Below, one piece after another: positions 42,001 through 53,576 of a stretch of 64,000 nucleotides of DNA (position 1 is its first letter; every line of letters begins with the position of its first letter). The notes below the pieces were generated by a model. The model had not been told where the DNA came from and did no database searches. It saw only the letters and a program-made list of their open reading frames with translations. The DNA comes from Siderastrea radians (lineage: Eukaryota > Cnidaria > Anthozoa > Scleractinia > Rhizangiidae), in NCBI GenBank assembly GCA_964017195.1, contig OZ024892.1, positions 5,582,366 through 5,646,365 on the forward strand. Direction: 5' to 3'. Made by a program: the position numbers and the translations under genes.

Positions 42001-44973
42001 ACGACACATCAGCCCCTGGCACCTTTTTGGGACGTCCTGGGCCTCTCTGCGGTGGTGGTGAGGGTACCTTTGGTGACTCCACAGGGATACTGACTGCAGG
42101 TGTTGAGGGGTGAGATATGGTTGGTTCCTCGTGGTGCGTTGCGCCTGTGTCCTGATCATGGTTGTAATGGGTGTAGTGGTACTTTAGGCCAGGGCCGTTT
42201 TTGTATCGCCTTCCACAAACTTACACAACAGAACATGACATGTTACTTGGAAGAAGAACTTACTACATGAATGGTTTCTTTTGTTCTTTGTTTGAAACAA
42301 AACAATGTTATTGTATCCCCTTTATTTGCAGTTGCTGGAGTTTTTTTCAAAATTACTCTAGACTACACATAATTCTCCTAATTCAAGACTTGAAGCCACC
42401 AAAAAGACAAATCTCTCATGACAACTTGACTGCATGCAAAAATAGAGCGGGCAACTTGGAGAAATCTTGAATTTTAGGGTTAAATGTCCATTAGCACAAT
42501 AAAATACTTTAATTTAAGACCTTTATTCTTACAGCATAACCTTGGGAAAAGTTAACAATTTATGTGGTTCTCACTTCTAAACCAAGCTTTATGCAGCCAG
42601 ATGGGTAGCTGGGCTTCCTGTGGACACCCAAGAGTCACAAAATGTACAGCAAATTTGCTCTGTCATGCAAATTGACAGCATGAACAGCCCAAAAAACTGG
42701 ATATAATTTATAGCAAAATATCCAGAGAGGTTATAACAGAACTGTAACTAGACCATTCTACCCGTATTCATGCAATATCTGATAGTTAGAATGTCCCTAT
42801 CAGAAATGTGCTCAATGAGACGATGCACATTAAATAATTATAAAGAAACTAGTCAAGAATTACAGGATACAGAATGGCCACTTGATGGTGGTGAGCTGCG
42901 GATGACAATGAAACTTTGAAGCATTGCACCTGACTTTTTTTGTAATGCTTGTTTGTCATTTTTTGAACTCGGTTTTTATCAGGAGTTAAAATATTACATT
43001 AAAATATTTTCCATTAGATTATATACTTACTCTCACATGCGTATGGCTTTTTCCTTTCCTCTGGATCCATCCTGGCTAATTCCTCCTTTGAGATATTCCT
43101 CACATGCAGGACACCAGGGATCTGAGAGACTGTCTTCTACAAAACAAACAAAATGTCAGTTGTTCAACATAAATGGTGTAGAAAAAGGTAACTTATGCTA
43201 GCAGGTTCTCATCTTAAAGTAACAGAGTACGTGTAAAAGTTATAGCATCCTTCTTTTTTGTTCTCCTTCTGCAATTTGTGTGAATTTGTAATTTCAAAAA
43301 TTGTCTCCTTCCCAAGAAAATCAAAAGAATAGAAAAATACATGACAAGCATGAAGGCTGGGTCTTCAAAGAACCAGAAACATTAAAGATGATGTGTAAAC
43401 GGTAAGGTAAGGTAGTCGCACACGAGCCAAGGCCCACACGAGCTGGAGCTTAACCTGCTTTCTGTAGCATGAAGCAACTGAGAGTATAATTGCTACTTCC
43501 CCCTCAATGGGATGCTAGTCCATCGCAGGGTTACCCCCGGCAGTATGTCGTCGGTACCCATGTATACACCTGGGTGGAGAGAGACAATGTGGGATAAAGT
43601 TTCTTGTCTAAGGAAACAACACGATGGCAGCCTGGAATAGGCCTCGAACCAGCAACCCTCAGATCTCAAGTCCAATGCACCTTACCACTTCACCACCATG
43701 TCCCCAGTGATGTATAAAAGGCTCATGTAAATGTAAAAAAAGCATAACATGGTTCAACTTTTCATGTTTTTACAAGCTATTTATACAATAGTCATCCTTT
43801 GCATCATGCTTTCGCATACACTGTACTTTGCAAAAAACATATGTATTCCTCTTACATGTACTTGCTGCACATGAGGTTGAACTTCAGGGAATGTACTTGT
43901 ATGTTGGATCTTCTTGCCACGAGGTCGCCCCCTGCTAATAGGCCTCTTTTTACCAATAACAAAATCTTCATCATCAGTGGAAAGTGCACCAACATCTTCC
44001 TGTGTGTCTTCCTCGTCTTCGCTGTCTCCAACCCTCATTTCTTCTGCTGCAGTTTCCTTGCCGGGATTCTCTGACTCTGATTCATCTAGGAAAGCTCCCT
44101 CACTTTCATTGGCGTCAACCATGTCAGTGCTTTGTTCTGCAGTCAACACAGATGGCAAGTAAGCATGTAGGTCAGGAAGGCACCTATATTTGTGGATCAG
44201 CGGCATGTCATATACAGGAGGGGGCAGCATTGCGGCAACCCAGGATAAACCCCAAATTTATGGAAGCTACGAAAAGGGGTGACAGAAGCAGGATTTCTAG
44301 GATGAGAGGAAGCAGGAGAAAAAGACAAAATACACAACATTGTATAATATTTTGCATTCACAAAAGTGCAAAGAGACAGGAATCGAGAAAAAAAATGGAT
44401 GGGAACCAGAATTGAAGGGTAAAAAAGACAGGAAGTTCAGACCCTTCTACCCCCCCCCCCCCAACTGCCTCTGTTTATTTCAGTGGGTCGATAGCTTGGA
44501 AAATATAACTGGATAAGTGGCCATGTGTTTATAGTTAACCCAAAGATTGATCCAGTATAGTGCACGTATAAAGATACAGTAACTACAGACCAAATCTGCG
44601 ACGGTTTTGTCCCCGTTGGTTCCTGCTCTAGAAAAAAGCATCCACAAGAAAGAAGGGCTGAGGAAGGGGGACTACTGGGTACTTGAAAGAAAAGCCCCCC
44701 CCCCGGACTTTACCTTCGACTTCCGGGACTTTGACTTCACTGGTTCGCTCAACAGGGGGAAGACGTTTCTTCTTTCGCCATCTCCTGGCTGGGTAACTGT
44801 AAATGTAATGCGGTGTTTTGCCGGGTCTACGCTCTAGCTTGCTGATCCATAAGTTGCAGTTGTTCATCGCGATCCCCGTTTGCGCATCAATGAAAGGAAT
44901 GCGTTGTCGCCGCTCGAAGCGAAGTCGAGAGTTGAACGCCGAAACATTTTCCAAAGCATCTTTGTACAGCTCC
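39036..44973 (-). CDS. DPF2: DPF/d4-family double PHD finger protein (BAF complex subunit), first exon missing
   Basis: Seven coding exons in order: 44973-44714, 44136-43856, 43136-43031, 42219-41902, 41253-41141, 39767-39686, 39142-39036; all phases agree. The first holds the Requiem/d4 N-terminal domain ([40 protein letters not shown]). The second is acidic and ends with AT-hook-like GRPRGKK. Then a C2H2 finger split over exons ([18 protein letters not shown]), GRPKK, and the double PHD finger with all zinc ligands (CDFC, CADC, HPTC, CIEC; CTLC, CDDC, HMYC, CALC). DPF proteins read acetylated/crotonylated H3 as BAF (SWI/SNF) subunits in the nucleus. The start codon exon, needing phase 2, was not resolved; an ATG at 45123-45125 does not join in frame. 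DPF1, 2 and 3 cannot be told apart here. Confidence 0.9.
39900..40040. mobile_element. Foldback MITE in a DPF intron
   Basis: ATCAAACACGAGAAAGAGTG and the inverse CACTCTTTCGAGTTTTTGAT enclose paired CCAAACACC/GGTGTTTGG. Confidence 0.75.
40759..40899. mobile_element. Foldback MITE in a DPF intron
   Basis: AATTCAATAAAGGTTGCTTT, inverted at the right as AAAGCAACCTTTTTTGAATT, with inner CATTGGGCAATTGGGCATT and its inverse. Confidence 0.75.
41019..41087. repeat. Short foldback GTCTCCTACGCAGC, second copy
   Basis: Same termini as 32625-32677, here in a DPF intron, with one mismatch in the right arm. Confidence 0.7.
41400..41760. repeat. Dispersed, locally tandem repeat (GCTGTTTATTATGCTGTAC family)
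   Basis: Units contain GTTATGCTGTACAAGGTGGT, TGTGGATGAAAT and GAAGCTACAGAGCAGT, at about 110-bp spacing. Related copies are at 49103-49319 and 53985-54200. An A/T-rich tandem CAAATAAAATT stretch precedes it. Confidence 0.6.
43400..43706 (-). mobile_element. tRNA-derived SINE (family A), best copy
   Basis: On the minus strand: A box-like ATGGTGGTGAAGTGGTAAGG, B box TGGTTCGAGGCC, then body words shared with 34200-34460 and 48765-48905 (GACAAGAAACTTTATCCC, CCAGGTGTATACATGGG, GGGGGTAACCCTGCGATGG) and a tail of repeated TTACC near 43405. It lies in a DPF intron. Confidence 0.75.
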
Positions 44974-45256
44974 CTGAAAACAGAAACACCAAAAACGTAT
45001 TGAAACAACTTTTCTATGCCTCGAAAATTCGCTGCAGGTAAGATATAATGCTTGGATTCTAACGAAAGGAGGAAAACAAGATACGAACTGAGGATCTCTA
45101 AATACAACCCCGCGAGTCGCCATTTTTATTTTTGAATAGCTTGGTAACCAAGCTTAGCCTCGATCTCAAGAAAGAAGCGCACCTGTGGACGGTGCAAAAA
45201 TAATGTAAACAGTGAAACCAAACTTTGTTGTTCTGTGTTTGTTTTTGTTGAGTTAA
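44974..45256. other. Upstream of DPF exon with d4 domain; missing first exon region
   Basis: A minus-strand frame MATRGVVFRDPQ starts at 45125, as DPF proteins often begin with MAT, but no donor joins it in phase to the exon at 44973. The true first exon may be here or farther upstream. Confidence 0.3.
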
Positions 45257-46574
45257 GGGAGCATTCACAAAAACTTGTTGGGGGGGATTGATGAGAAAAT
45301 GGGGGGTGTCTGAAAATTTTGTGGTGTAAAAAAAGGGGACTCTGAAAAATTAAAGTCGTGCCAAGGGGGGCACTTGAAAAAAGAAGAAAATTCACCCCAA
45401 AACTAGCCATTGAATAGTGGACTCCAGTGTGTTTCAACGTCAATACTATTTACTAATTTGAATTTAACATTACTTACTATATTATTACTATATTTACATA
45501 AGCATTAACGTATATGAATTGATGTTACAAAAACTTGACAGGCCAAACACGACTCCCGTTGGTCAAGATCGATAAAACGTAGACCTTCAAAGCTTTGCTG
45601 GTATGAGAAATGGGGTTGGAAGGCCTACGCGACTCCTGCTTCACGTCTTTGTTCGCCACGCCTTATCTCGGTCTTCTGACCAATTTTGCTTCTTGTGTTT
45701 TTGTAGTGGGTTGAGTTTGGAGGATTTTTATATAGTGACTGAATTGAGCCGTTACAACTTTATAGGCGTCACATTTTTTAAGACTTTGATCGCGAGGTCA
45801 TATCTGAACAATTTTCTGATAACCAGTGGATTCTTGTGGCTTGCGCGCACTGTTTGTTATTTTCAGTTAAATTTGACCTCTGATCGTTTAATATAATGTA
45901 ATTTCTATGCCACTCTCGACATGTAGTGTACGTTGAATCTGGCTCGTTTAGGAGCTTGATAGAGTTTTCTCAGCCTCTCCTGTTTGTATCTGTGACAATA
46001 AGGATCTGAAATATTATCTGGAACGAGATGAGTTCCCCTGCTGATGTTTGTAACGCTGGGCTCGGCTTATTTGTATAATTCTGTTGCAGGATGTTGTGTT
46101 TCGCATCACGGAGTGTGATCTATAGTTCCTTTTCTTCATGAAACTGAGGTTGTAGCTTCTTTCTAGCTATGCTCATGTAATAGATGGCTGAAATCTGCTT
46201 CAGTCAAACATGTGTGAGTAAGCTCCTTTTGCAACTGAGAGTTTCGTGTCTAGGAGCTTTATATCTTTACCCCGGTTCTTAGCAAGTCTATCGACTGCGT
46301 AATTGTGTATGCCAATATGTACAGGAGAAGTGCTGGCAACAAAAGAAGAATGGAGAGTGACTTGCTGTTCTACTGACATGTAAAAAAAAAGGTGAAGAAA
46401 CTGTACGTTTTTTGTTATGAAATCTAGTACTGGGGGGGTACCTAAAATTCCAGAGGACTGTGGAGGGGGTGCTTGAATTTTTTTTACATTAGACAAGCAG
46501 GGTCCTAAATTTTTTTTTTAATAAGGGTAATTTCTCATCAGTCCCCCTCCCAACAAGTTTTTGTGAATGCTCCC
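45257..46574. mobile_element. 1.3-kb TIR element with TAA duplication (Harbinger-like)
   Basis: GGGAGCATTCACAAAAACTT at 45257 is inverted at 46555-46574 and continues through GTTGGG on both sides. TAA stands directly outside both ends, the TWA-type 3-bp duplication of PIF/Harbinger transposons. Inside the ends, G-rich strings alternate with TGAAAATTT words. No Harbinger transposase was seen; the interior contains a LINE RNase H scrap. Confidence 0.7.
46203..46350 (-). pseudogene. RNase H-like fragment of a LINE
   Basis: The frame reads SSFVASTSPVHIGIHNYAVD then RLAKNRG, which resembles the C-terminal RNase H motif of LINEs (P.H.GI.GNE.AD.LAK). The GNE is lost, the frame stops soon after, and no reverse transcriptase part adjoins. 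Confidence 0.4.
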
Positions 46575-46682
46575 TAAGCTTTGCAAGTAAGAGAGGGTTT
46601 TCAAACGTCAAGTTGACTCCTTGAACACACAAACAACAACAACTTTATTGAAATACTGGTCACACTGGGAAATCTGGTGTTA

Positions 46683-48469
46683 CCGTATTTGATCGAATAA
46701 ACGTCTTTGATCGCATACATTTTTTTTTTAATTTTATAAGAACCTTTTTATAAGAACGTTGAGGCTGAGATTTACCAAAAGTTTAAGAGCATGCTAAGAA
46801 CATACCCCCAGGGGGGGTACTCCGGACTTCAAGTGACGGGGATGATCGAAGGATTTTTTTGGGTTTGAAATTTTCGATTCCGGGATTTTTTTGGGTATGA
46901 AGATTTGGCAGGTATTTTTTTGGGTGGCTTGATTTAAGTATGGATTTTTTTGGGTATTCAAAATGATCTGAAGATTCATGGTAGTGCCCATGTATCCCGG
47001 CCGCGTAGTTCCGCAAATAACGTACAACCAAACTTGTTCTTGCCCGGGTAGTCTTGTTTTGTTTAGAGTTGTCATTTATAATGTTGTTGTTGACACAGAA
47101 GATGTTCTTGGGTGTCCCTAGTGTTGTTAGAATGACTACCAGATAAGGAAAGGATAAAATCATCTGGTATGATGAATTATAACCAAATACAAACATTCAA
47201 TTTCTAGGTTTTTTTTTTCGTGTTAGATCATTTAATCCTTTCTGGAAATTAAGGCTCGGAATTTCGGCATGGGATTTTTTTGGGGTAAATTTTTGGTCCA
47301 GGGATTTTTTTGGGTTTTGTTGGAAGCCCTAGGGATTTTTTTGGGTATTGATTTTTGCCCCCATTCGATCATCCCTGTCACTTGAAACTCGGAGTACCCC
47401 CCCCCCCTGGGAACATACCCCAGGCTGTGAGTCGGAGAACGTTTTTATTTCCCCCCATTTCTTTTAATTTTTTGTTAAATGAGCAGCATAAATAACTGCA
47501 AAAGCGTGATCTAACAATACAATTAACTCAATGCCTACCTCTGTGTTCAATGGTTTTTTTAAAGCCAAATTTACCAAGAGTTGGTTGACACGACATCTTG
47601 AATTGTCCGCAGCACCAGAACAATGCTCTTTGATACGTTTCCTGGTCACGTCCGCATTGTCTAGTTCAAATACTATAACATGTAACTTAAGAACATCTTA
47701 AGAACGTTTTCAGCCTCAAATCGTAAAAAAAATAAGAACGTTCAGCCTCAGCCCAAAAATTAGACGTTCTTTTAAAAAAAAGAGTGTAAACGCTCCACCC
47801 GGACGCTTATTTCAAATTTCATGTTCAAGGGGGCGCTTAATCGAGGAGGGGCGATTATTCGAGGAGAGGCGCTTATTAACAATATTACGAGGACTCAGAG
47901 TTTGTTTCTTTATGATGTAGCTTTTACATCATCGTCGTCGTTTCCATCTCCGTCATTATCGATAACGTTCACCCCGTCGTTGGCCTCCTCCTGGTCAGAC
48001 AAAGTTATATCTTGGAAAGGATCTTCCCTTTCTTCATTTTTTTTTAAACTGTGGGCCCTTTAAAATTATATCACACATAAAATATGCCACACCTTGCAAA
48101 ATTTTTCCGCCTGTTTCCCAGACTCGAAGTTTGTAGTTCCTATACGCAAATCTACAGGTGTGTTTTTAGGTATTGCAAAATAACTTCATTTCGTTTTTAG
48201 GTATATATACAGGCATACTTAGCTGTATTTCAAAACTCCCTTATGAAGTGCCCATTAGTCATACGAAACGCGTAGGAAAATAAAATAGTTTTACAACTCA
48301 AGACATTTTGATGCTCACTGGTTCAACTTTGAAAACAAAAACATTGGAGGGGCGGATATTCGAGGAGAGGCGCTTATTTTAAAATTTCGTGTTCAAGAAG
48401 CTTCAAGAGAGGCGCTTAATCGAAGGGGGGCGCTTATTCTAGAGAGGGCGCATATTCGATTAAATATGG
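46683..48469. mobile_element. 1.8-kb TIR element, CCGTATTTGATCGAAT termini
   Basis: The left end CCGTATTTGATCGAATAA is matched in imperfect inverted form by ATTCGATTAAATATGG at the right. The right part contains repeated GGGGCGCTTATTCGAGGAG words (47830-47880 and 48345-48455). A minus-strand open frame at 47464-47649 (RKRIKEHCSG, NQLLVNLALKKP) might be a transposase scrap but was not recognised. A second element is nested at 46807-47410. Confidence 0.55.
46807..47410. mobile_element. Nested foldback MITE, GGGGGGGTACTCCG termini
   Basis: CCAGGGGGGGTACTCCGGAC is inverted at the right end (GGAGTACCCC...CCTGG), with CAAGTGACGGGGATGATCGA paired inside. AACATACCCC lies at both outer junctions, a duplication of about 9-10 bp. 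The interior repeats GGATTTTTTTGGGT. A fragment of the same family (GAGGGGTACTCTGG) is at 34852. Confidence 0.7.
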
Positions 48470-48764
48470 CATACAAAATTCGATTTTTTTAAATCAAGTA
48501 TTATTCGAATTAGAAAAACCCGTTCCTGTGCCTTGTTTGCGAAGCATGCATTTCTTTGGTTTACCGATGGTCGGTTTAAGACTAATTACATAAGATGCCT
48601 ATGATATTTCGATTTATTTCTATTTCATGCCTGATTTGGAGAAAATGATCGCATTTTTAGTCGATCGGAACCGGATATCGGTGGTTTCACAGAGGTCTGA
48701 GTGGTCGCTGTATTGTGTTGCGTGTAAAACTTTACTCCTCTCAGACATTGCCTGTCTTCTCCAC

Positions 48765-48905
48765 GCAAACGTAATAATGGGTACCGGCGGCAAAATGCTG
48801 GCGCGGAGGGAGGTAACCCTGCGATGGACAAGAATCTCTTACGAAAGGAGAAGAAGTAATATTCCCAGTTGCTTTGTGTTATCGAGACCAAAGTTAAGGG
48901 CCGGT
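48765..48905 (+). mobile_element. SINE fragment (family A)
   Basis: AATGGGTACCGGCGGCAAAA, GGTAACCCTGCGATGGAC and CCCAGTTGCTTTGTG match the body of the copy at 43400-43706; head and tail are missing. Confidence 0.6.
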
Positions 48906-49102
48906 CCGTTCGTCGAGTATCAGAAGACGAATTGTAAGATTCAGCTTTACCTTTTTCACATATCTATCGAGTACGGGATAGTTGGATTTTAAGAAATACA
49001 TGCACTTCTATCGAGCTACTCAAGCCTGACAAGTCAGTTCACACGGCCTTATATCACCACTGAGTTCTTTAAGGTTCCCGCCGTGAGAACGAAAGGTAAA
49101 AT

Positions 49103-49319
49103 AACCCTTTCACTCCCATCTAGTCAGTTATGGAGATATTAAGATGATTCTAACTTCAAAGTCTGTGAACGAAATCCTGTGATGTGACCATTCAAATGAA
49201 ACCTTGTCAGGAGTACTTTCACATGGCACTATTTATTTTCAGGTTAAGTTTTTTACAAAATAAAATTTGAGATTCGACTTGAATGTTGATTTTTGGCACT
49301 CTTGGGAGTGAAATGGTTA
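49103..49319. mobile_element. Foldback MITE TTTCACTCCCA containing a dispersed-repeat unit
   Basis: TTTCACTCCCA and TGGGAGTGAAA form the ends. The interior carries GATGATTCTAACTTCAAAGT and GTGACCATTCAAATGAAA, shared with 41400-41760 and 53985-54200. Confidence 0.65.
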
Positions 49320-52300
49320 ATAGTATTGCTGAGACAACAACAAGGAGGAGGGTATCCCGGAGTACAACACACCAGCATCAAACTTAACGTGCCTGCAACA
49401 AGGACTGCTATTCAAGGCCACTGTCGGACATGCCTCACCACCGGCGATGTCTAAATAGAGCGCTTACTGCGTGCTCTACTACTGTCGCAATGCTACGTTC
49501 AATGGGGTCCATTTGGAACTTCTAATATGACACTTAACACTACAACAACCAATTTTCTCTTAAATTTTATATTTGATGTTTAGTCTCTTCAGTGTAGTTA
49601 CAATATTTCCACAGCTATAACATTTTTCAGAATGAATAACGCATATAAGAGAAAGTGTCCTTTCATTGCCAAAACCGCATGGAAATTTCAGAAATTTCAA
49701 TATCTGCAGAGTTCACTCGGTACCTTCAATATATATCAGCTATCTGCACTGAAATTATCCTCCTGGGCAAACAGTACAGGTGTTCAGGTAGTTTGTAAGT
49801 CTTTCATTTTCACTTGCTTTACACAGTATGCAAGTCGTTTAAAGGTTTAAAGTACACAGTTTCGGTGTTTTGTCAGTCGCTATTTCAGGAGAAAGGGCAC
49901 ATTTACTTTCGAGCTTCAGTTTTCGCGCTGGTTTTTGATCCCGAGCCAAACGGGTACCAGTCACGTAGAGTTGCAAAACCCTCTCTAGATTGGCCTGAAA
50001 ATCTCGAAGCTCGCTCTCGTTTGGCCACTCTCGCTTGTACTTTCACTAAATCTCGAAAAGTTTGAACTCTCTTTTACCCCCCCCCCCCCTCACCTTCTCG
50101 CTGGGCTTGGCTATTACAAAAGTACCGTTAAACACTGTCTCCCTTTGCCGGTTAGTTGGCTAGTTAGAAGGCATCAAACACAAATCATGAAGAGCCAGGG
50201 GGGTCGCGTCTCAAAGGAATAAGGCTAAAACTGCTAAGCGGAGGCTAGTTTCATCAAGTTTCTTAGAGGAAAATTACAGAACTTTTAGATGAAACACTTC
50301 CTTGATCGTTTCTCAAAACCTGCAAACATACATTAGAAATACATTTGACGAAGGAATAAAGTTGTCAAATATATTCAAATTTAGGCCTGGTATCCAAACC
50401 GTCGTCACGCTTCTGATTACCACTGTTCATGTGAGGTAAATTTTTAATAAATTTGAAAATCGTCAGTTCATCATACAAATTTTAACTTCTCTATAGCAAA
50501 ATATGATATTTCTGAGATCTTTCTATATAGCTTAATTTGTTTAAATCAAACGGTAACACTAAAGTAGTAACAAAACATCGCTTTGCTCTGTAAATTGAAG
50601 GATTTTTGGTTAGAAGGAAGAGTAACCGAAGGAGTGGCAAAAGAAGGCGCCTTCGAATTACAATTCGAAGGTGCCTCTCTGACCACAAACTGGATTTGTT
50701 ACACGGCAGTACGTCCCATGTTCTAAGCTTATTCACACTAGGTAAACAGCCAACTAGTCAGTCTCTTACGAATTGGCTGTTTGTTTATTTTATTTAGGAT
50801 TCTTAAGTTCGCTTCGGATATTTCTTTCTGTACTTCTGCAATTAGCACTCATTGCTACTAAGTTTGACACTTAAAAATATAGTTACTTCGTACGTTTCAC
50901 TTTTTGCTGTGTTCGACTTGGTTTGGTTTCTGTCATTTCCGAAGTAGCTTGTAAACTGGCGTTGACGAACCGACTACACATGGCTTTTCAAGTTTTCTTC
51001 ATAACTTCGTACTTGTTTCGTGTCTTGAGTTTCTTGAAGCGATAGAGAGTCAGTTTGGGAGCCAACCAAAAGAATCTCTTTTGAATTCGTCCGAGTTATA
51101 AGTTATTCATTTGACTGGGTTTGATTAAGTTTTTTTTTTCGTTTTTCCAGCTTGTTCCCAAGCGTGACCAAATGGTGTGCTCAGCTTGGCAAACGGGGTA
51201 AAAATGACTGCTCCGCCTGCATAGTCTTTCAGTTCTAAAAGAATTAATAATACCTTAAAACTTATGATGTTTTTCCGAAAAATATTCCAAATTAACGGAA
51301 CAGTAATGTAATGTGTTCTATTTTAATAAACCACTGGAAGAACCAGTTGTCATTTTTGTATGTAAATGAAGTGTTCTAAGGATTTCAAAATAGTTCCTTT
51401 GCGTGGGTCCGGATTCTAGGGCTATTATATATTACCTACTGTTAGCACGCGGCTCACTGAACAAACTGGGTTATAAAAATTATTTAAAATATTATAAATA
51501 GAATTAGAAACAACGTTTAATTCTCCTATAAACTGGCTGCTTCACTGGAAAAGAAAAAACGAATTTCACCGGCCATCTCAACCGAGTTAAATATTCAAGA
51601 AAGCGTGCTTGTACTGTATTTAAATGTCCTAATCGAAGCTCAATACCAAGAGTTTTAAACATGCACAATATTTATCATTGTTTCTTAAGTAAAAATACTT
51701 TTTGAAAACCGGATACTCAGGCGAACTGAGATTTAACAAATTCTATAAACTGGATATTTTTGTTATTTTTGAAAACACAACTAAAGGCTTTATTTCGTGG
51801 AGATGTTGTGCCATAAACTGATTCATGGGTTTAGTATAAGACATCTGCCGTACTCATGTAAAAAGCTGTCAGTCAGTGCACGTTAACACTAGGCAACCTT
51901 CGTACAACTTGTCATGCAGCTTGCAACTCTTTCATGTGTCCATACAAGTTAAGGGGGTATTGTGATTGAGTTTTTGTAGTATGAAATGGAATGTTAGCTA
52001 AGAAAGAAATAAAACAAGGATTGACTTACAATTCTAATTTTAAAGCTTTATTAAATCTGTAATATTTCTTATTTCAATAAATTTCACAACCGACCTCCCC
52101 CGATTCTATCTTCTCAAAAACGCCCCCAAATCGCCAAAAATGCCCCACACTTAATATAGCATTGAACTACGATCTAATAGTGGGGCATTTTTGAAAGTAT
52201 CTATGTAAATGTTAAGGAGATAATTCTAATAATACTTTTATAAAAGAGAGAAAAAATTGCAAATGACCGGAATGGCCCCTTATGTAGAACTGATCGAGAC

Positions 52301-52714
52301 AGTTCTGATTCTCGCAACTATCGAGGCGAAAAAGAGAAAAAAGCGAAATTTGTCCGTTAATATAAAGTATTAGGACACTGCTTCGTTTAAATTTACAACG
52401 AGCGAGGTAACGGAAAAAATAGGTTTTGTTGTTTTTAGCTAGGGTACTACGGTTACAGCTGCCCAAGTTTTCTTTCCTTGAGTCAGTTTCACTGAAAATG
52501 CGCGGGACAAGTTGCACGTATCGACGTTGCCAGAAAACTTAACACGTCGCGTTGGCCGGTGTGTATAATGTTGAATATCTACTAATTTGGTCTCTAAACA
52601 GTCAGTGATTTTAGTTGAAAACCTAGCGTTTATTTATTCCCCTTCAAAGGTGTATATCTTAATGGATTTTTTGAAATGACTACATGAGCTCGTGCCAATA
52701 TTATGACCTGTCAA

Positions 52715-53576
52715 CTTATAAATCGTTCCAATATAATTCACGAACCAAGCTAATACTTCAGTAGTCGGTTCATTTGGTAAATATTTCGGTTAGCTGTATA
52801 ATGCATTCTTTGTTGTTTGACTTAGAGGTATTCTAAGCCGTAACGTTAGCGACGCGACAAAAAAAGAAAAACTGAAATTACAGTGCACTTTTTGTAACAA
52901 TGACTGTACGTCAAACTCGAAACTCGAAACAGCGAACTCTTCAGTGATAACTTTACTCATTTCTTGCACCACAGACATTTTAAAATTAAGACAAGAGGTT
53001 CCAAATTATTTAGGTGGAATAACAACCAGGTTTTTCACGTTTAACGCTTTCATTGTGCATCTTTATTGACTCGGCACAAAAAATTTAAGCAGAATGACAT
53101 TACTGCAGTGTCATGCTTCGACATGCTTGCCCCAGGGCCCTTCCTATAAAAAAAAACAACTACATTGTTTTGTCTTCAAAAGGACACCATTATCGATATT
53201 TGTTCAGCATTCCTTTTGCAGAAAAGGCTTTCCGAAACGAAACTGAGAAAAAAAATATTAAAACATATTTTTCGAGCAGGTATTCCCCGTAATAATGTTT
53301 TAGTCAAGACGAGAAAAAAGCCGTTGTGCCCTGGATTATAAAGGGGTTTCATATGCAAAAATTTTAAGTTTTATATGAAGCAAAACTTCCTTACGTCTTA
53401 CGCACGCATGCATAAATATAATATAACAAAGCACCACTTAATCTACGTAAACAGTAACAGTGGAACAATATCATGAGAATGACATTTTTTAGATGAATGT
53501 GTTTAAGGAGTGTATTCTCACACTAGCAGATCAATTCGGGGTGTAGTTGTAGCGAGGTCGACTGCGGAACTAAAAC
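52715..53576 (+). promoter_or_regulatory. Upstream region of the spondin gene, duplicated at 63435-64000
   Basis: Long stretches such as CCGTAACGTTAGCGACGCGA, AAGAAAAACTGAAATTACA, TCATGCTTCGACATGCTTGC and GCAGAAAAGGCTTTCCGA are found here and, in the same order and strand, at 63435-64000. The rest of the segment (53330-53576) is presumably core promoter and 5'UTR; no TATA box was fixed with confidence. Confidence 0.6.

Larger units (their letters stand above)
48470..52714. other. Intergenic, no gene seen
   Basis: Contains a SINE fragment (48765-48905), a foldback (49103-49319), a perfect short hairpin AGGCGCCTTCGAATT... near 50645-50678 and a hairpin around AAAAATGCCCCAC/GTGGGGCATTTTT at 52135-52190. 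No frame with recognisable motifs. Confidence 0.5.

Noticed and set aside
44887..45123. MATRGVVFRDPQ as the first exon of the DPF gene
   Set aside because: No donor in it gives the phase needed by the exon starting at 44973.
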